Of a stretch of 43,494 nucleotides of DNA, positions 43,401-43,494 are shown one piece after another; the first letter of the stretch is position 1, and every line of letters begins with the position of its first letter. A program made the translations under genes and the position numbers. The DNA comes from a virus: IMG/VR virus record IMGVR_UViG_3300005613_000128, positions 1 to 43,494 of that record; one strand, given 5' to 3'. Below the pieces are notes generated by a model. The model was not told the DNA's origin and made no database searches. It was given only the letters and a program-made list of their open reading frames with translations.

Positions 43401-43494
43401 CCTTCAATCCTCGCTTGGACAGGTTCAACCACCTCCTCCTCAAAAACCTCACCGATGATACCGTGCCACCCCAACCTTTTGGCGACCTCTCCTA
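34424..43494 (-). CDS. Giant polyvalent protein (GNAT-MTase-SNF2 helicase-metallopeptidase), main part
   Basis: Residue numbers refer to the full 3433-residue protein starting at 1354. Visible modules are: a GNAT acetyltransferase-like segment near 520-590 (ARGKGVGTEAAKVL then GFWQKQGYKV); a region near 780-830 (VNIYRAGTSDIEVGQYVT) faintly like phage ADP-ribosyltransferases; an N6-adenine methyltransferase with motif I LEPAVGIGRF (about 1190) and NPPYG (about 1263); an SNF2-type helicase with HEVGLGKTMTS (about 1712), DEVHN (about 1865) and GRIWRQGN (about 2200); a coiled coil near 2290-2370; a zinc peptidase motif HELGHAIEYH (about 2532); and a long C-terminus with one hydrophobic helix near 3178. 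This architecture matches phage polyvalent proteins such as P1 DarB, which are packaged in the virion and protect incoming DNA from restriction. It is the last gene of the structural operon, just before lysis. Antirestriction function is inferred; the domains are seen. Confidence 0.9.
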   Translation of the reverse strand, partial: GEVAKRLGWHGIIGEVFEEEVVEPVQARIEGKKYKAPWTPEGLERLLVESLGIAAFGGIGGIANVTIGTAQKAKERYQFKPIDIPVKEEVSKPEEELPKREVVKLEEEVEGVKTASAVIRRDKTAGLSVEVEEEARGKGVGTEAAKVLEKQLTEKGVRKVDIDAFTEARGFWQKQGYKVSEGAKEVFGMIKMEKELEEPEKAPEVAAPTVAKEEGEITTAREAAKDLIRAYVERGDTLEQLQSYMGASSDEYIASVGGHLDGKSITTKKIQVTEVAGKEVKELFSVKEIYDEIKGEVKEPTKEVVTKAPPIEVELEKDIRDLNKPLNQKLAKKEIEETVAGNREKFRYDVQGNINLAGVFPEGTTPESKVNIYRAGTSDIEVGQYVTVGDQGFKRADYWQKQRGGQVFAKVVPISDIVRSSGLRMEAIYSPKKEVEGVTKVVKGVAPAAPGVFPEGIKAPTRISFAKAIDEKKILQTKDSWGSDHWQVKGEPDPKALKLKGMKTADRGKDKVLEDIIAETKEKLVPVEGFALGTSSGFEDLIAFYAGETTVIARRPYIGAVRKYYPDTTIQISGPTNPIAFYEGGELVGLTMPIRMDEADFEATESYGELTEKEKGAKVKEEVKREPEEKADRISGGEARPGELPHPIPEGEEPPRVPEKRPAGAVKIARRERGKRDAEPRERPPTRVTAKDQIAVNKEVEKLVAEKGDASNKYSKEEKDLLRQYTGVGGLEKGGGEGRGLLDEYYTPKKLVDFVWKQLREEYLPKSHLAEGGAIVGEVLEPAVGIGRFFEPVTDIGLKVGYEINPTSATISQILFPKATIKKASFESMFIDDRGNERLASDWKRKYDLVIGNPPYGEHRGRYLGLGEESKIKKYEEYFLKRGLDTLDKNGMLAYVMPSSFLRSATSYAKEEIGKLGRLEAAYRFPNGVFGTTDIGTDVVFFRKGGLTDPRFISDDRYFEQYPSRILGKVRKGEGRWGADVVEGTLDKALELAEGGVRKKEVKIAEKPPAVPKGAVPKLAKKDTARVKAPKGIEKALKKKVVITSEKKDKQISLSKVSAEDKGMWSNVEVTGELNIEYIKKRFGDVDLKDFKSKDVAVEVGSTNRFFPNVLYYQGNIYEKLDALEHRRDDLNPEQYEWQKSNLEKVLPKLQPVSNINLKPNDHFVKELTTTEGKSLIAEFEDWLGQLPPDAFGGSSLWEIKGYISGSIVNTGDKLRNILVRKRRREVGDRLFNRYLREGVSSAEVSQIENAYNRTFNAYHRPDYKQIPVLEKINGTFKKKPLKVTDLQREGAAFLASKGVGLLGHEVGLGKTMTSIIALNETMGRGWTRKPLIVVPNATYKQWVQEITEIMPDVTINSLYNLGGKFKGDLSTLEIEDGTVSLMTYEGLTKLGFRMETYDQLTRDLRDVMAGVSKTKRTKRAIVKEGEMVGEMVGTAIKGTTGERFFEDLGFDHLTIDEVHNFKNIFARAVAERGEGNEYRNVRGSTSARGVKAYLMAQYILENNNNRNVFLLSATPFTNSPMEIYSILSLMAKKRLEGLGLKNVNDFMSMFMDMKARFVVKADQTVREQDEIERFNNLQQLQKLVTEFVDFRTGEEVGIPRPNRTKKTLFLSPTRTQADFISKAQLLFKPRNGGPIVAITELQNITLSPYLSRFNEAIPTYKSFVESSPKIKFAVEAVSQVRKDNKEVGQIIYMPRGVEHFALLKEYLVKEKGFDRNQIGIIKGGMSIDQKASVQKRFNEGKVKVLIGTEAIKEGVNLQEKATDMYHLHLPWNPTDMLQVEGRIWRQGNDWKNVRITYPLVENSVDSFIFQKLETKEKRIKNLWSYKGDSIPVGDLDFEDMKLDLITDPVIKARAEQTFETARTTRKLETLKVEKAFAGRKIGALEDIQSDIESFVIGKKGAMERGAPSEDIEYYTSQIKKNEKKLAKLQATYKKKGIDVEAFRARTTEFEENIKAQEEKLEGLKEKYRVKIEKAKKERISVITKPNNYAKMVADIAEEDKTFFVKRKIFKGKPVKAIVPTPKGAANFYMARIPESAEITDKITPAKSPEELQERLTQLNKFAQSHAILRRIGKIRRKKAAGEFVHPGEFKYQRGVPKEGEVRLRGKYIANEQDYVGVLAHELGHAIEYHITGTTNEKTQQVFGRKLDSKTLATIGNELLAITKQIVGETEFNQRQSYYKKPSELFARFVEKRFVSPGDIGEIAPTAARLFEAQSVRHPIIREFLEAAMGEIDKGHPKFTFLGDLRQTYQKHLGKRVGSIAYDEEVAHRAMQERAKYVIENFVKKRFEGVKDDPALLFRTAESVMITKGGEPEFGTRDFVLVKTEEEATKLKEEGWEEVEMQVENGTAYPVYARQRYSEEEGQAMFESLSPKGKKLIKDFTAQRAEAKDYFNREIIKDVAKIESRIEGWVHHYFEKKPTTVGKRLKFREKRAGARMRRKGKEGYVEDFQKAMVKAMVDLEGEKVYNDFITRQFARVTKPIPNGKSPDAGWVEVVGDVRKGVGLRREKKILIVKDGKKFIPKRARYQMPREIYERYKLWRGLVKEASTAVKVVNDINRYWRVNILAHLGTAGTNFLSGGIQYSTKVLTDFYTETLTGNVGYEKTKKNVSAMLKVLLPKGWYDAPDWIYGSDQSNWYGQFTDQPTASKAISAYGDKALKVFGTYERYWKKVISLSENARDLRGLEKMTMEGLRLPTKAERNLIADINREIDLYAYDYDNVPVWLEAHQRSAVGQIFKPFAKYPYKYAKHITGLAGAIFDQSLPWQERTAKLLALATVMALYAAYSDRRKKKQETPEGTPEMPARVSTRGRLFIKAVEGKELFLRVSKYPFINLTEAGMHLVNKEWESAKDILDDTLGSIGPVAEMVLLAKDYRSKYDRYTPVPVVLGESLATYMPLYRVLTDISQMFDPYRRKQLTFKQAFTQLIPTTSADLQKKLHGEKRVVRVPVEGEVRPKFGESKGRTTTDVTLKNYWQDTLIGMLSGLYITRIDPKEAEAFILREEKLEKERKEAEEREALRKRILKEQ
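43372..43494. repeat. Terminal direct repeat (identical to 1-123)
   Basis: The last 123 bases equal the first 123 bases. The repeat lies inside the giant coding frame, which is continuous across it, so it reflects circular closure of the assembly or a circularly permuted genome rather than a biological end. Confidence 0.9.

Noticed and set aside
1-43494. Integrase or lysogeny module
   Set aside because: No recombinase, excisionase, CI-like repressor or att-like repeat was recognised; the HNH-HTH protein alone is not enough.

Overview
The window is a complete, circularly closed genome of an uncultured tailed bacteriophage. The first 123 bases recur as the last 123 bases (43372-43494), and one very long reading frame runs unbroken across that junction, so the unit genome is about 43,371 bp. 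Capsid, terminase and portal genes, no recognisable tail sheath, tube or tape-measure gene, and an N4-gp56-type capsid protein suggest a short-tailed (podovirus-like) Caudoviricetes member. Shine-Dalgarno sequences such as GGAGGTGAT show a bacterial host, and the standard genetic code works throughout. The host cannot be named from the sequence.

Every protein gene is on the minus strand, so the genome reads from high to low coordinates. A control region at 32459-32823 holds the only rightward promoter found. From it leftward: (1) 32458-27518, small early or accessory genes (HNH-HTH protein, two YopX proteins, a Tad2/DUF2829-like candidate anti-defence protein, an OB-fold-like protein, DUF5659, a membrane-anchored transglycosylase, micro-ORFs); (2) 27512-18694, packaging and head genes (TerS, TerL, portal, scaffold-like, capsid, small head proteins, a Ser-Pro-Glu-Ser repeat protein and a neck/adaptor-like protein at 17929-18654); (3) 17926-12469, a sugar/methyl cassette of two GT2 glycosyltransferases, a third glycosyltransferase-like protein, two paralogous methyltransferases and a methyltransferase-ParB fusion; (4) 12439-1356, a NUMOD3 endonuclease and tail/fibre genes, including an 816-residue protein made mostly of SPSES repeats, two paralogous propeller-like proteins, a fibre and a LysM protein; (5) 1354 through the junction to 34424, one 3433-residue polyvalent protein combining acetyltransferase, DNA methyltransferase, SNF2 helicase and metallopeptidase modules; (6) 34393-32824, a lysis cassette ending at a terminator next to the control region.

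The most unusual content is non-coding. The control region has a near-consensus rightward promoter followed about 80 nt later by an intrinsic terminator (a candidate small RNA). Next to it, a 114-nt stretch (32651-32764) folds as one closed junction of contiguous helices. Three copies of the octamer CTTGACAA overlap both divergent promoters. Long intergenic hairpins elsewhere (10561-10628, 28835-28975, 21365-21390) pair completely only as minus-strand RNA because G-U wobbles replace mismatches. Several genes have an extended -10 box (TGrTATAAT) directly before the start codon and no Shine-Dalgarno, which implies leaderless transcripts. One tail gene appears to start with AUU. No DNA polymerase, primase, replicative helicase or integrase was recognised, so replication probably relies on the host.
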